From [Mycobacterium] crassicus (lineage in GTDB: Bacteria; Actinomycetota; Actinomycetes; Mycobacteriales; Mycobacteriaceae), in the NCBI RefSeq assembly GCF_020181615.1, contig NZ_CP084029.1, positions 3,237,963 through 3,301,962 of the forward strand: 64,000 nucleotides of DNA, written 5' to 3'. Position 1 is the first letter of the stretch; each line of letters starts with the position of its first letter. Both the position numbers and the translations under genes were made by a program. Below the pieces are notes generated by a model. It ran no database searches. It worked only from the letters and a program-made list of their open reading frames with translations, and was not told the DNA's origin. Shown here in pieces: positions 1 to 8,686 of the stretch.

Positions 1-228
<228 letters not shown>

Positions 229-630
229 GGGCGGCAGACTCCTCAGCGAATCGTCGACAACGAACGGATGACGGATCAGGTACTACGTTCAGCCGGCCGC
301 CAGGACACTCATTTTCCAGTTCCCCCAGCCGTGGCAGGGCACCCAAATCGGTGCCGGTCGCCGCGGCCCGGATAACCGGAAGATCCCGGGCCTGTCGGTC
401 TAACGAACACTACACCTAGTGGTCATCCCGTTGGGTCAATACTAGATGTTCTGAACGACATTGTTGAAATTCGCTGGTCGTAAGCTTGCGACGCCGCCCC
501 CCTCCGGCGTGTCGCATCTCACATTTAGGCGGTTCCCTCTTCATAACCGCAGGTCTACCACCGCCCACCGACAAGCCGTCGGAAAAGCCCGCCGACGACC
601 GGCTACCAGCAAAGCGGCCCGGACACCCGT
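229..630. other. Intergenic region between nrdH and the dedA-type gene
   Basis: No convincing gene is visible in these 402 bases. The left half is the leader and promoter of nrdH, with an NrdR-type palindrome at 407-422. At 491-510 an ACGCCG/CGGCGT hairpin with an 8-base C-rich loop could end transcription of the dedA-type gene that arrives from the right on the minus strand. The many antisense open frames here are normal for high-GC DNA. Confidence 0.6.
407..422. promoter_or_regulatory. NrdR-type operator upstream of nrdH
   Basis: The palindrome CACTAcaccTAGTG (408-421) matches the known NrdR box pattern (CwAnATnTwG-like core in a 16-base palindrome) and overlaps a possible -10 element TAGTGT on the minus strand. 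NrdR represses ribonucleotide reductase genes. NrdR boxes usually come in pairs about 31 bases apart; at 436-451 there is only a poor second match, so a second site is unproven. Confidence 0.55.
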
Positions 631-1305
631 TCAGCGCATCCCGGCGAGCACCGGTTCCGCCGGTTCGGGGGCAGTCACCGGGGCCGGCGACCGGCGCTTG
701 CCGCGCAGGCGACCGCCGAGGACGCCCAGCAGCACCGGCACCAGCGACACCGCGACGACCACCAGCAGGATCAGGTCGATGTGGCCCCGGACGAACGCCA
801 GGCCACCGAGCAGATACCCGAGCAGTGGTACGCCCGCGCCCCACGCCAGTGACCCGGCCACGCTGTAGGCGGTGAAGGTTCGGTGCCGCATCCCGGAGGC
901 GCCCGCCAAGACCGGTACCAGCGTGCGCACCACCGCCAGGAAGCGCGCAAAAAAGACCGTGAACGCGCCGCGGGTCTCGAAATACTGCTGGGCCCGGGCT
1001 ATGTGGTGTCGACCGAGTCGCCGGGCGCCCGGTCGCTCCAGCACCGCCGGCCCGGCTTTGGCGCCGATGTAGAAGCCGCACTGATCCCCGGCGATCGCGG
1101 CGACCGGCACGGTGAGCAGCAGCAGCCACAGCGGGACGGCGGGGTCCAGTTGCGCGGCGAAGACGCCCGCGGTGAACAGCAGCGAGTCGCCGGGCAGAAA
1201 GAACCCGACCAGCAGGCCGGTTTCGATGAAGACAATGGCCAGCACCCCCAGCAGCCCGAACGTGGTGATCAGGGTGTCTGGATTGGTGGTGAATGCCTCG
1301 ATCAT
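631..1305 (-). CDS. DedA/VTT-domain membrane protein
   Basis: A 224-residue integral membrane protein. It shows the DedA (SNARE-associated/VTT) features: an early hydrophobic segment with the conserved ETGLLVGFFLPGDSLLF block, a G-D-x-x-G-Y/F-x-I-G segment (GDQCGFYIG), and FFARFLAVVRTLVPVLAG with the conserved FxRFxPxxR-like arginines. Family members act in the inner membrane, several as lipid-carrier flippases; the substrate cannot be told. ATG 1305 was chosen over an in-frame TTG at 1320 because GGGAGG sits 7-9 bases before it. It lies divergent to the response regulator gene at 1451. Confidence 0.85.
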   Translation of the reverse strand: MIEAFTTNPDTLITTFGLLGVLAIVFIETGLLVGFFLPGDSLLFTAGVFAAQLDPAVPLWLLLLTVPVAAIAGDQCGFYIGAKAGPAVLERPGARRLGRHHIARAQQYFETRGAFTVFFARFLAVVRTLVPVLAGASGMRHRTFTAYSVAGSLAWGAGVPLLGYLLGGLAFVRGHIDLILLVVVAVSLVPVLLGVLGGRLRGKRRSPAPVTAPEPAEPVLAGMR

Positions 1306-1450
1306 CGCTGGACCTCCCAACCGCCGGGTCGTCTACCGGCCTGTCGCCAGCTTGTCCGGCGGGCGCTGTGGCGGCGCTGAGAAGGCCGCGAACACCCGGC
1401 AAAGCTCTGCTGTACTGGTCTGGGCGGCAAGATATCGGGAGGGCGGCATC

Positions 1451-2131
1451 GTGCGGATACTGCTGGTCGAAGACGAGACCCGGCTGGCCGAGACGGTGCG
1501 CCGGGGGCTGATCAGCGAGGGCTTCGTCGTCGATGTCGAACACGACGGCACAGACGCGCTGGCCGCCGCCCTCACCGGCGACTTCGACGTCATCGTGCTG
1601 GACATCATGCTGCCCGGCCTCAGCGGCTACCAGGTGGTCCGGGAGCTACGAGCGCAGCAGGTCTGGACACCGGTGCTGATGCTGTCGGCCAAGGACGGCG
1701 AGTACGACATGGCCGATGCCTTCGACATCGGCGCCGACGATTACCTGACCAAGCCGTTCTCGTTCGTTGTCCTGGTGGCGCGGCTGCGCGCCCTGATGCG
1801 CCGCGGCGCCCCGGAACGTCCGACGGTGCTCACCGCGGGAACCCTGTCGCTGGACCCGGCCCGCCGCCGGGTGACCCGCGGGGACACCGTGCTCAGCCTG
1901 ACGCCACGGGAATTCGGGGTACTGCAGTTCCTGCTGCGACACTCCGGCGATGTCGTCACCAAGTCCGAGATCCTGCGGTCGGTGTGGGATTCGAACTACT
2001 CCGGTGACGACAACGTGGTCGAGGTCTACATCGGCTACCTGCGCCGCAAGATCGACACGCCGTTCGGGCTCGCCACCATCGAGACGGTGCGCGGCGCCGG
2101 TTACCGCCTGCTCTCCGACACCGAGGACTGA
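1451..2131 (+). CDS. OmpR/PhoB-family response regulator
   Basis: A 226-residue two-component regulator. Residues 1-115 form the receiver domain with the acidic pair E7/D8, phosphoacceptor D51 (VLDIMLPGLSG) and the lysine of KPFSF. Residues 125-226 form a winged-helix DNA-binding domain (LTPREFGVLQFLL, then VEVYIGYLRRKID and VRGAGYRL). GTG 1451 is the start because GGGAGGG lies just before it and the family begins (M/V)RILLVED. It ends five bases from the stop of the histidine kinase gene on the opposite strand, which is probably its partner although the two are convergent. Target genes are unknown. Confidence 0.93.
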   Translation: MRILLVEDETRLAETVRRGLISEGFVVDVEHDGTDALAAALTGDFDVIVLDIMLPGLSGYQVVRELRAQQVWTPVLMLSAKDGEYDMADAFDIGADDYLTKPFSFVVLVARLRALMRRGAPERPTVLTAGTLSLDPARRRVTRGDTVLSLTPREFGVLQFLLRHSGDVVTKSEILRSVWDSNYSGDDNVVEVYIGYLRRKIDTPFGLATIETVRGAGYRLLSDTED

Positions 2132-2136
2132 TCAGG

Positions 2137-3534
2137 TTAATCCTGTTGCGGCAGCACGACAGTGAACACCGCGCCACCGGTGGGCGTCTCCCCCACCGTG
2201 ACCGTGCCGTGGTGCGAGCGCACCACCTCGTCGACGATCGACAGGCCGAGTCCGGTTCCGCCCGCTGCCCGGGTGCGGGCCGCATCGAGCCGGACGAATC
2301 GCTCGAAGATCCGCCCCCGGTCGTCCTGCGGGATTCCGGGGCCGTCGTCGGCAACGGTGACGACGACACGGCCCGGCTCCGGCCGGCAGGTCAACGTCAC
2401 CGTGCTGCGGGCATACCGGGCCGCATTGTCGACCAGGTTGCGGATCACCCGGGCCAGACCCGCCCGGTCGCCCACCACCCGACATGCCTGAATATCGGTC
2501 ACGAGGTCGACCTGTCCGTTGCCGTCCAGGCGGTTCGCCTCGGCCACCAGCAGATCGTCGATGTCGACGTCCTCGCGTCGCAGTCCCAGGGCGCCCTCGT
2601 CGGAGCGGGCCAGCAGCAGCAGGTCTTCGAGCAGCCGATTCATCCGCCGAGACTCCGGAAGCAGCGATTCGTCGATCAGCTCGCGGTCCATCAGCTCCGG
2701 CCGGCCGGCCGCCAGCTCGAGCGCCGTGGTGATGGTGGCCAACGGGCTGCGCAGCTCGTGCGAGACATCGCTGACCAGGCGCAGTTGCGCTGCCCGGCCG
2801 TGCTCGAGCCGGGACAGCATGGCATTCATCGTCGTCGCCAGTTCGGCGATCTCGTCACGGGTTCGGGGAACCGGCACCCGCTCGGTGAGATCGGCGCTGG
2901 AGATCGACGCCACCCGGGTGCGGATCGCCTCCACCGGCCGCAGCGCGGCCCCCACCAGACGGAAGGTGCCCACCGCCACCAACCCGACGAGGAATGGCGC
3001 TCCGAGGCCCAGCAGCGCACCCACCTTCGCCACGATCGACTCGACCGGCTCACGGTCCACCGCCACCAGGATGGTGACGGGTCCCACGTCTGCGGCGGCA
3101 CCGCGGGCCGCCACCCAGTACTCATCGTCGGTGGACGATTCGACACGGCCCAGATAGCGCGCTTGGCCCTCATCCAGGGACACCACGGCCAGTGGCGATC
3201 GGGGGGCACCGTTGGAGGCGGCCCGGATCACGCCCGTCGCTCCGACCACCTGCACCACCCCGATCTGCCCGTCGGTGGCCAGCAATGTCGAATCAAGGTC
3301 ATCGAGGTCGTCGGAGGCCAACGCGGTGGCGATGCGTTCGGCACGCAGGCCCGCCGCGGTCTCGGCGGCCGATTCCAGCGACCGATACAGCACCAGCAGC
3401 AGGACACCGCCGGCGATGGCCAGACAGATGGTCATCACCACCGCCGCGGCCAGCGCCGACCGGGTCCGCACACCGGCACCCAGCGGCCACATCCGCGCCA
3501 TGACGGCCGGCATCCGTACCGCCCTACCGCTCAC
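2137..3534 (-). CDS. Sensor histidine kinase
   Basis: A 465-residue membrane kinase. A first membrane segment (about residues 26-50) and a second (about 175-200) enclose an extracytoplasmic sensor domain. A HAMP linker follows, then the dimerisation H-box SDVSHELRSPL with phosphoacceptor H259, the N-box (RNLVDNAARYA) and the G boxes DDGPGIP and GTGLGLSIV. GTG 3534 is preferred because GGAGG precedes it; in-frame ATG codons further upstream would run into the neighbour's start, and ATG 3513 is an alternative. It likely phosphorylates the response regulator encoded convergently at 1451-2131. The signal sensed is not visible. Confidence 0.9.
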   Translation of the reverse strand: MSGRAVRMPAVMARMWPLGAGVRTRSALAAAVVMTICLAIAGGVLLLVLYRSLESAAETAAGLRAERIATALASDDLDDLDSTLLATDGQIGVVQVVGATGVIRAASNGAPRSPLAVVSLDEGQARYLGRVESSTDDEYWVAARGAAADVGPVTILVAVDREPVESIVAKVGALLGLGAPFLVGLVAVGTFRLVGAALRPVEAIRTRVASISSADLTERVPVPRTRDEIAELATTMNAMLSRLEHGRAAQLRLVSDVSHELRSPLATITTALELAAGRPELMDRELIDESLLPESRRMNRLLEDLLLLARSDEGALGLRREDVDIDDLLVAEANRLDGNGQVDLVTDIQACRVVGDRAGLARVIRNLVDNAARYARSTVTLTCRPEPGRVVVTVADDGPGIPQDDRGRIFERFVRLDAARTRAAGGTGLGLSIVDEVVRSHHGTVTVGETPTGGAVFTVVLPQQD

Positions 3535-3682
3535 ACCACCTCCGGGTTCCCTCGTGTCTGAAACCAGCATGCTCGACATCGTGGCCGGGCGCCGCTGTGA
3601 CACCGCTGAGGCCGCAGACTTTGCCGGCACCACTGAACCGGCACCACTGAACAAGTCGGATGAGCCCGATAGCCTGCCGGAC

Positions 3683-4837
3683 ATGTTGTCGACGCTGGCC
3701 GTGCGCGGTTACCGCTCGCTGCGCGACCTGGTGCTGCCGCTGGGCCCCCTCACGGTCGTCACGGGAGCCAACGGGACCGGTAAGTCGTCGCTGTACCGGG
3801 CGCTGCGCCTGCTGGCCGACTGCGGCCGCGGCGAGGTGATCGGCTCGCTGGCCCGCGAGGGCGGCCTGGAGTCGGTGCTGTGGGCGGGCCCCGAACAGCT
3901 CGGCGATGCCCGCCGCAGCGGAACCGCCCAGGGCACCGGGCGCACCAGGCCGGTCTCGCTGGAAATGGGTTTCGCCTCAGACGATTTCGGCTATCTGGTC
4001 GATCTGGGACTACCGCAGGATCCCGGGCACGCCTCGGCGTTCGCCCACGACCCGGAGATCAAGCGGGAGACCGTGTTCGCCGGGCCGGTCCCGCGTCCGG
4101 CCGCGGCCCTGGTGCGTCGCACCCGTGGCTTCGCCGAAGCCAACGGCGGTTCCGGTTTCGACGAGCTGTCCCGGTCACTGCCGACCTATCGCAGCGTGCT
4201 CGCCGAGTTCGCCCACTCCGGCGCACATCCCGAACTCTCAGCCGTCCGGGATCGCCTGCGTGGCTGGCGGTTCTACGACGGATTCCGCGTCGACGCCGCG
4301 GCGCCGGCCCGCCGGCCGCAGGTCGGCACCCGCACCCCGGTGCTCTGCGACGACGGCGCCGATCTGGCCGCGGCGGTTCAGACCATCATCGAGGCCGGCG
4401 GCGACGACCTGTATCGCGCGGTCGCCGCCGCGTTCGACGGTGCCTCGCTGTCGGTCGCCGTCAGCGACGGGCTGTTCGACCTGCAATTGCACCAGCGCGG
4501 GATGTTGCGGCCCCTGCGGGCAGCCGAGTTATCCGACGGCACACTGCGATTCCTGCTCTGGGCCGCCGCACTGACCAGCCCGCAGCCGCCGTCGCTGATG
4601 GTGCTCAACGAGCCGGAGACCTCGCTGCACCCGGAACTGGTGGCACCGCTGGCCGGGTTGATCCGATCTGCCGCCGCCCAGACCCAGGTGGTGGTCATCA
4701 CCCATTCGCCGACGCTGCGCGAGCTGCTGGACACCGACACCACCACCGCCGTCGGCCTGATCCGGGATTTCGGCGAAACCCTCATCGACGGCCAGGGGTT
4801 GCTCGACGCCCCACCCTGGCACTGGGGCAGCCGCTAG
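3683..4837 (+). CDS. AAA-family ATPase of the RecF/OLD/SMC-like type
   Basis: A 384-residue protein starting MLSTLAVRGYRSLRDLVLPL, the usual opening of stand-alone ABC/AAA ATPases with a RecF-like fold. Walker A is GANGTGKSS near residues 30-38. An ABC-signature-like ELSDGTLRFL, a Walker B LMVLNEPETSLHPEL and a switch His in VVVITHSPTL follow near residues 285-350. No nuclease (Toprim) domain follows, so it is not a full OLD nuclease. It is divergent from the histidine kinase, and its stop shares the sequence CTAG with the stop of the convergent SDR. The cellular role is unknown. Confidence 0.85.
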   Translation: MLSTLAVRGYRSLRDLVLPLGPLTVVTGANGTGKSSLYRALRLLADCGRGEVIGSLAREGGLESVLWAGPEQLGDARRSGTAQGTGRTRPVSLEMGFASDDFGYLVDLGLPQDPGHASAFAHDPEIKRETVFAGPVPRPAAALVRRTRGFAEANGGSGFDELSRSLPTYRSVLAEFAHSGAHPELSAVRDRLRGWRFYDGFRVDAAAPARRPQVGTRTPVLCDDGADLAAAVQTIIEAGGDDLYRAVAAAFDGASLSVAVSDGLFDLQLHQRGMLRPLRAAELSDGTLRFLLWAAALTSPQPPSLMVLNEPETSLHPELVAPLAGLIRSAAAQTQVVVITHSPTLRELLDTDTTTAVGLIRDFGETLIDGQGLLDAPPWHWGSR

Positions 4838-5694
4838 ACCCGACTGGGCCGCAACGCCCGGCTGAACAGCACGTTGGCCTGTCGCATGGCCACGCTGTAG
4901 GGCAGCCAGGCCAGCCGCTTGAACGCGTACAGTGCCCGGATGTCGCCGGAGGTGTAGACGAGATAGCGGTTGCGCGCCACCCCGGCCAGGATCTTCTCCG
5001 CCGCCTTCTCCGGCGACACGGCATGGCCGGCAAAACGGCCCACCCATTTCTCCACCTGCGGGTCCTCGCGGTCCACGCCGGCGATCTCGACGGTGTTGAC
5101 CAGCCCGGTCTTGACCGCGCCGGGCACCACCACCGAGACCCCGATGCGGTGCCGGGCCAGGTCGAACCGCAGCACCTCCGAGACCCCGCGCAGACCGTAT
5201 TTGCTGGCGCTGTAGGCGGCGTGCCACGGCAACGCCACCAGTCCGGCGGCCGAGGACACGTTGACCAGATGCCCGCCGCGCCCCGCGGCGACCATCGGCG
5301 GCAGGAACGACTCGATGACGTGGATCGGGCCCATCAGGTTGATGTCGACCATCTTTCGCCACTGCTCGTGGCTCAACCGGTCGACGGTGCCCCACGCCGA
5401 CACCCCGGCGATGTTCATCACGACGTCCATCGGCTCATGGCGGGCGTGGATGTCGGCGGCGAATGCGGCGACGTCGTCGTAGTCGGCGATGTTCAGTGCC
5501 CGGTGTTCGGGAACCAGCGCCCCCAGGGCGCGCGCGTCGGCAACGGTTTCGGCCAGGCCCGCTTCATTCCTGTCGGTCAGGTACAGCTCGGCACCCAGTT
5601 CGGCCAGCCGCAACGCGGTGGCCCGGCCGATCCCACTGGCCGCGCCGGTGATGAAACACCGCTTACCCCGGTAGTACTGCGCTACACGTGTCAT
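4834..5694 (-). CDS. Short-chain dehydrogenase/reductase (Rv3057c-type)
   Basis: A 286-residue NAD(P)-dependent oxidoreductase. It has the Rossmann motif TGAASGIG near residue 17-24, the NIAG motif, catalytic Ser in VNVSSAAG and the YSASK catalytic tetrad. Length and position match the SDR that accompanies TetR and cyp136 in M. tuberculosis. ATG 5694 was chosen; an upstream frame to 5721 lacks a good ribosome site. It reads in the same direction as the TetR gene 45 bases upstream and probably shares its control. The substrate is unknown; a hydrophobic alcohol or ketone linked to the P450 is an inference. Confidence 0.88.
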   Translation of the reverse strand: MTRVAQYYRGKRCFITGAASGIGRATALRLAELGAELYLTDRNEAGLAETVADARALGALVPEHRALNIADYDDVAAFAADIHARHEPMDVVMNIAGVSAWGTVDRLSHEQWRKMVDINLMGPIHVIESFLPPMVAAGRGGHLVNVSSAAGLVALPWHAAYSASKYGLRGVSEVLRFDLARHRIGVSVVVPGAVKTGLVNTVEIAGVDREDPQVEKWVGRFAGHAVSPEKAAEKILAGVARNRYLVYTSGDIRALYAFKRLAWLPYSVAMRQANVLFSRALRPSRV

Positions 5695-5739
5695 GAGTGC
5701 AGACGATACCGGCGGTACCACCGACGATTGAATCCCCCG

Positions 5740-6390
5740 CTAGTCCGGTCGGCCGCCCCACAGCGCATTGCGCCACAACGCCTCGAGCACCCGGACGCCG
5801 CGGGCCACATCACCGTCGGGTTCTACGTAGGCGCTCTCACCGGCCAGCAAGAACGCGGTGGTGGCAGCCAGGGTTCGCACCAGCGCCGGAATGTCGTCGC
5901 TGATCGGGTTCGCGGTACCCGCGGCGATCTCGTCGTTGACCACGCCGACGATCTGGTTGATCAACGCGTCGATCTGGGCGTCGAGCAGTTCCCGGATCTC
6001 GGCGTCGCTGTTGCGAGCCGCATTGCAGGCCGACATCACCGGATCGTTGTGGGCGTAGACCGCGGCCGCACTGCCCACCATGCGCTCGGCGAAGGCCGCC
6101 GGTGACTCGTCGGCTCCCCGCGGCGCGAAATACTGGGTGAGCTCTTCGAGCTCCCGGGTCGCCTCGGTCACGATCTGGGCAAGCACGGCGTATTTGGAGT
6201 CGAAGTAGAAATAGAAGCCCGATCGCGCCACGCCGGCCCGATCGCTGATGCTGCTCACCGACAGCTCCGCGAACGGCTTTTCCTCCAACAGTTCACGCAC
6301 CGCCTGCACAATCGCCTGGCGTTGCTTGTCGCCGCGCCGCATAGGCAGGTCGTCGGAAGCCTGGTCGCCCGCGTCGTGCTGGGTACTCAC
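5740..6390 (-). CDS. TetR-family regulator (EthR-like), next to cyp136
   Basis: A 216-residue repressor-type protein. The N-terminal helix-turn-helix is at about residues 20-65 (IVQAVRELLEEKPFAELSVS, then ISDRAGVARSGFYFYFDSKYAV), followed by a helical ligand domain. It resembles EthR-type regulators in general layout. It is transcribed divergently from cyp136, and the shared 135-base gap holds a 24-bp palindrome at 6423-6446 that is the obvious operator. It probably controls itself, the downstream SDR and cyp136 in response to a small lipophilic ligand. Confidence 0.9.
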   Translation of the reverse strand: MSTQHDAGDQASDDLPMRRGDKQRQAIVQAVRELLEEKPFAELSVSSISDRAGVARSGFYFYFDSKYAVLAQIVTEATRELEELTQYFAPRGADESPAAFAERMVGSAAAVYAHNDPVMSACNAARNSDAEIRELLDAQIDALINQIVGVVNDEIAAGTANPISDDIPALVRTLAATTAFLLAGESAYVEPDGDVARGVRVLEALWRNALWGGRPD

Positions 6391-6422
6391 TTGAAGAACC
6401 TTGCACTACGACCCGCCGGATT

Positions 6423-6446
6423 CAAACTTGACAGGCGTCAATTTTG
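6423..6446. promoter_or_regulatory. TetR operator and promoter between tetR and cyp136
   Basis: An interrupted palindrome with arms CAAAcTTGAC and GTCAAtTTTG around aggc; the only mismatch is one symmetric position. TTGACA (6428-6433) inside it could act as a -35 element, with GAGGAT at 6451-6456 as a weak -10 for cyp136. Its place between divergent tetR and P450 genes makes repression of both likely. Confidence 0.7.
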
Positions 6447-6525
6447 ATCTGAGGATGTGGTGGCGTGACCGCCGCCACAACCACCACAGGACGTGATGGG
6501 CGCAGAACGAGAGGCAGCCGACCCG

Positions 6526-8001
6526 ATGACCACGATCAGCACCCCGCACTACCTCCTCGACCAGGCCCGGCGCCGGTTCGTCCCGACGCTGAACACCATC
6601 CCCGGGATGGGAGCCCTCGAGAAGCGGCTGCTGAACGTTAATTGGGCGCAGAAGACGCTGGCCGACCCCACGCCGGGCAGCGGCCTCAAGCCCGTGATGG
6701 GCGATTCGGGCCTTCCGCTGCTCGGCCACATCATCGAGATGTTCCGCGGAGGACCGGACTACTGCCTGCACATATACGAGAAGCACGGCCCGGTGTACCT
6801 CGCCGCGTCACCGATCCTGCAGTCCATCGTCGCGCTGGGGCCCGACGCCACCCAGGCCGTGTTCACCAACAAGAACAAGGACTACTCGACCTCCGGCTGG
6901 ATCCCGGTGATCGGACCGTTCTTCAACCGCGGTCTGATGATGCTGGACTTCGAGGAACACCTGGGGCACAAGCGAATCCTGCAAGGGGCGTTCACCCGGC
7001 CTCGTCTGGCCAGCTACGTCGAGGACATGGACAAGGTGGCCACCGCGCTCGTGGCCGACTGGCCGACCGACGACGCCCGATTCCTGTTCCATCCGGCAGC
7101 CAAGGAACTGACGCTGGACGTGGCGTCGGTCGTCTTCATGGGCCACGACCTGGGCGGGGATCGCCGGCAGTTGGCCAAGGTCAACCACGCGTTCGAGCAG
7201 ACCATCCGCGCCGGCGGTGCGCTTGTGCGGACCTCGCTACCGCCGTTCAAGTGGTGGCAGGGCCTGCAGGGCCGCAAGGTGCTCGAGGAGTACTTCTACG
7301 CCCGCGTCGCCGAACGTCGCAAGGTCGAGGGCACCGACATGCTGACCGTGCTGTGCCACACCGCCGACGACGACGGCAACACCTTCAGCGACGAAGACAT
7401 CGTCAACCACATGATCTTCCTGATGATGGCCGCGCACGACACCACGACGTCAACGCTGACCAGCATGGTTTACAATCTGGCCGCCCACCCGGAGTGGCAG
7501 GAGCGGGCCCGCGACGAATCGGCACGACACGGCGACGGGCCGCTGGACATCGAGTCGCTGGAGAAGCTGGAAACCCTGGACCTGGTGATGGATGAGTCAC
7601 TGCGACTGATCACCCCGCTGGGTTTCAACATGCGTCAAGCGGTCCGCGACACCGACCTGTTGGGTCATTACATACCGGCCGAGAGCTACGTGATCACCTG
7701 GCCGGGGATGAACCACTGGCTGCCCGAGCTCTACACCAACCCGCGACAATTCGACCCGGAACGCTTCCTCGAGCCGCGTGCCGAGCACAAGAAGCACCGG
7801 TACGCATTCGCACCGTTCGGCGGCGGCGCGCACAAGTGCATCGGGATGAACTACGGCCGGCTGGAGGTCAAGACCGTTCTGCACCGGATGCTGCGCAGCT
7901 ACCGCATGGAACTCGCCCGCCCCGGCTACCAGCCCCGCTGGGACTACGGGGGCATGCCGATCCCGATGGACGGTATGCCGATCATGTTGCGCCGACTGTA
8001 A
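6526..8001 (+). CDS. cyp136: Cytochrome P450, CYP136 family
   Basis: A 491-residue P450, the same length as M. tuberculosis CYP136 and in the same gene context (SDR, TetR). The I-helix oxygen-activation motif AAHDTTTS is near residue 304, the ExxR motif is in DESLRL, and the heme-binding loop is FGGGAHKCIG with the cysteine ligand C438. The long N-terminus and the KHRYAFAPFGGG segment resemble CYP51/CYP136-type enzymes. ATG 6526 gives the family length; GTG 6493 and ATG 6496 are in-frame alternatives with a closer AGGA. The substrate is unknown. Electrons would come from a ferredoxin encoded elsewhere. Confidence 0.92.
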   Translation: MTTISTPHYLLDQARRRFVPTLNTIPGMGALEKRLLNVNWAQKTLADPTPGSGLKPVMGDSGLPLLGHIIEMFRGGPDYCLHIYEKHGPVYLAASPILQSIVALGPDATQAVFTNKNKDYSTSGWIPVIGPFFNRGLMMLDFEEHLGHKRILQGAFTRPRLASYVEDMDKVATALVADWPTDDARFLFHPAAKELTLDVASVVFMGHDLGGDRRQLAKVNHAFEQTIRAGGALVRTSLPPFKWWQGLQGRKVLEEYFYARVAERRKVEGTDMLTVLCHTADDDGNTFSDEDIVNHMIFLMMAAHDTTTSTLTSMVYNLAAHPEWQERARDESARHGDGPLDIESLEKLETLDLVMDESLRLITPLGFNMRQAVRDTDLLGHYIPAESYVITWPGMNHWLPELYTNPRQFDPERFLEPRAEHKKHRYAFAPFGGGAHKCIGMNYGRLEVKTVLHRMLRSYRMELARPGYQPRWDYGGMPIPMDGMPIMLRRL

Positions 8002-8024
8002 ATCCGCCCCGCCTGGCGCTCGTA

Positions 8025-8057
8025 CGTGTCTGTACGGCGACACGCCGCCCACGGCGG
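8025..8057. terminator. Paired hairpins between convergent cyp136 and LeuA-domain gene
   Basis: Two adjacent hairpins fill the gap: CGTGTC/GACACG (8025-8044, 8-base loop) and CCGCC/GGCGG (8045-8057, 3-base loop). Neither has a T tract, which is common for mycobacterial terminators. They sit between two genes that converge, so a bidirectional terminator is the simplest reading. Confidence 0.45.
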
Positions 8058-8081
8058 ACAACTAGGCACGCCCGCCCGAGT

Positions 8082-8561
8082 TCACCGAACCGCCAACAGC
8101 CGGTTGGCGCAGGTGATGACGGCCTCCAATGCGGAGCGCCCGGGATCGGTCGCGAAACCCATCGCCCACGCCGTGTCCTGCCCGTTCGAGCCATGGATGA
8201 ACGTGGCGGTCTCGGTCCCGCACCGCAGCTGGTGAAAACCCAGGATCTCCAAGGTGATTCCGCGTTCGTACAGCATGGTCGTCAGCGCCGCCAATGGCCC
8301 CTGCGCGGCCGCGGTACAGGTCCCCTTCACACCGCGCACGGCGATCGTCGCCTGATAGGTGCGGCCCTGCGGCCCAAGTCGCGTAGCCGGTCGCTCGGCG
8401 TCCAGGCAACACCAGCGGCCCAGTGCCAGCGGCCCGGTGGCCCGTCCATACGTGGCGACGAAACCGTCCCACGACAGTCGCGCGGCCTGGTCACGCAGCC
8501 CACGGGGAAGTCGGCCGTGAAATCGGTCTTGGAATTGGTCTGCAAAAGATGTTGTGGTCAT
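8082..8561 (-). CDS. Stand-alone LeuA allosteric (dimerisation) domain protein
   Basis: A 159-residue protein whose C-terminal half (from about residue 65) resembles the leucine-binding regulatory domain of 2-isopropylmalate synthase: GPLAALTTMLYERGITLEIL, then an alanine-rich AMGFATDPGRSALEAVITCANR segment like the LeuA end. No TIM-barrel catalytic domain precedes it, so it cannot make isopropylmalate. ATG 8561 is the start; the frame stays open upstream but passes through a hairpin and leader. The gene has its own promoter, a leader peptide with Leu-Leu-Val-Val codons and a strong hairpin, which suggests control by branched-chain amino acid supply. A leucine-sensing partner role is an inference. 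Confidence 0.72.
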   Translation of the reverse strand: MTTTSFADQFQDRFHGRLPRGLRDQAARLSWDGFVATYGRATGPLALGRWCCLDAERPATRLGPQGRTYQATIAVRGVKGTCTAAAQGPLAALTTMLYERGITLEILGFHQLRCGTETATFIHGSNGQDTAWAMGFATDPGRSALEAVITCANRLLAVR

Positions 8562-8609
8562 GTCTCGGTCTGTTCTGTTCGAAGAGCGACCGACTGGCAA
8601 TAGCTTCCG

Positions 8610-8650
8610 ACCCACAGCGGGGGTCGGTCTGATCAGACCCCGCTGTGGGT
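8610..8650 (-). promoter_or_regulatory. Candidate attenuator hairpin before the LeuA-domain gene
   Basis: On the minus strand the arm ACCCACAGCGGGGTC pairs with GACCCCCGCTGTGGGT with one bulged base, giving a 15-bp stem. A shorter hairpin, GGTCTgatcAGACC, uses part of the first arm and the loop and would compete with it. The first arm is also the last five sense codons of the leader peptide, so ribosome position would decide which fold forms. No T tract follows. Confidence 0.6.
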
Positions 8651-8677
8651 GCCGGCTACTACCAGAAGACGATGCAT
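8633..8677 (-). CDS. Leader peptide of the LeuA-domain gene
   Basis: The small frame ATG 8677 to TGA 8633 encodes MHRLLVVAGTHSGV. It has consecutive Leu-Leu-Val-Val codons (CTT CTG GTA GTA), three of which are rare in this GC-rich genome, immediately before the hairpin arm. This is the classic design of a branched-chain amino acid attenuator. A promoter TTGCAC (8716-8711), an 18-base spacer and TAGCCT (8692-8687) place the transcript start only a few bases before the ATG, so the peptide would be nearly leaderless. It is seen in sequence only; translation is inferred. Confidence 0.55.
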   Translation of the reverse strand: MHRLLVVAGTHSGV

Positions 8678-8686
8678 GATCCATCC

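Noticed and set aside
436..451. Second NrdR box
   Set aside because: It matches the consensus poorly at the spacing expected for paired boxes.
8562..8684. N-terminal extension of the LeuA-domain protein from ATG 8684
   Set aside because: The extra 41 codons run through the hairpin and leader peptide, are Ser/Arg-rich without family likeness, and the predicted transcript start lies at or after this ATG.
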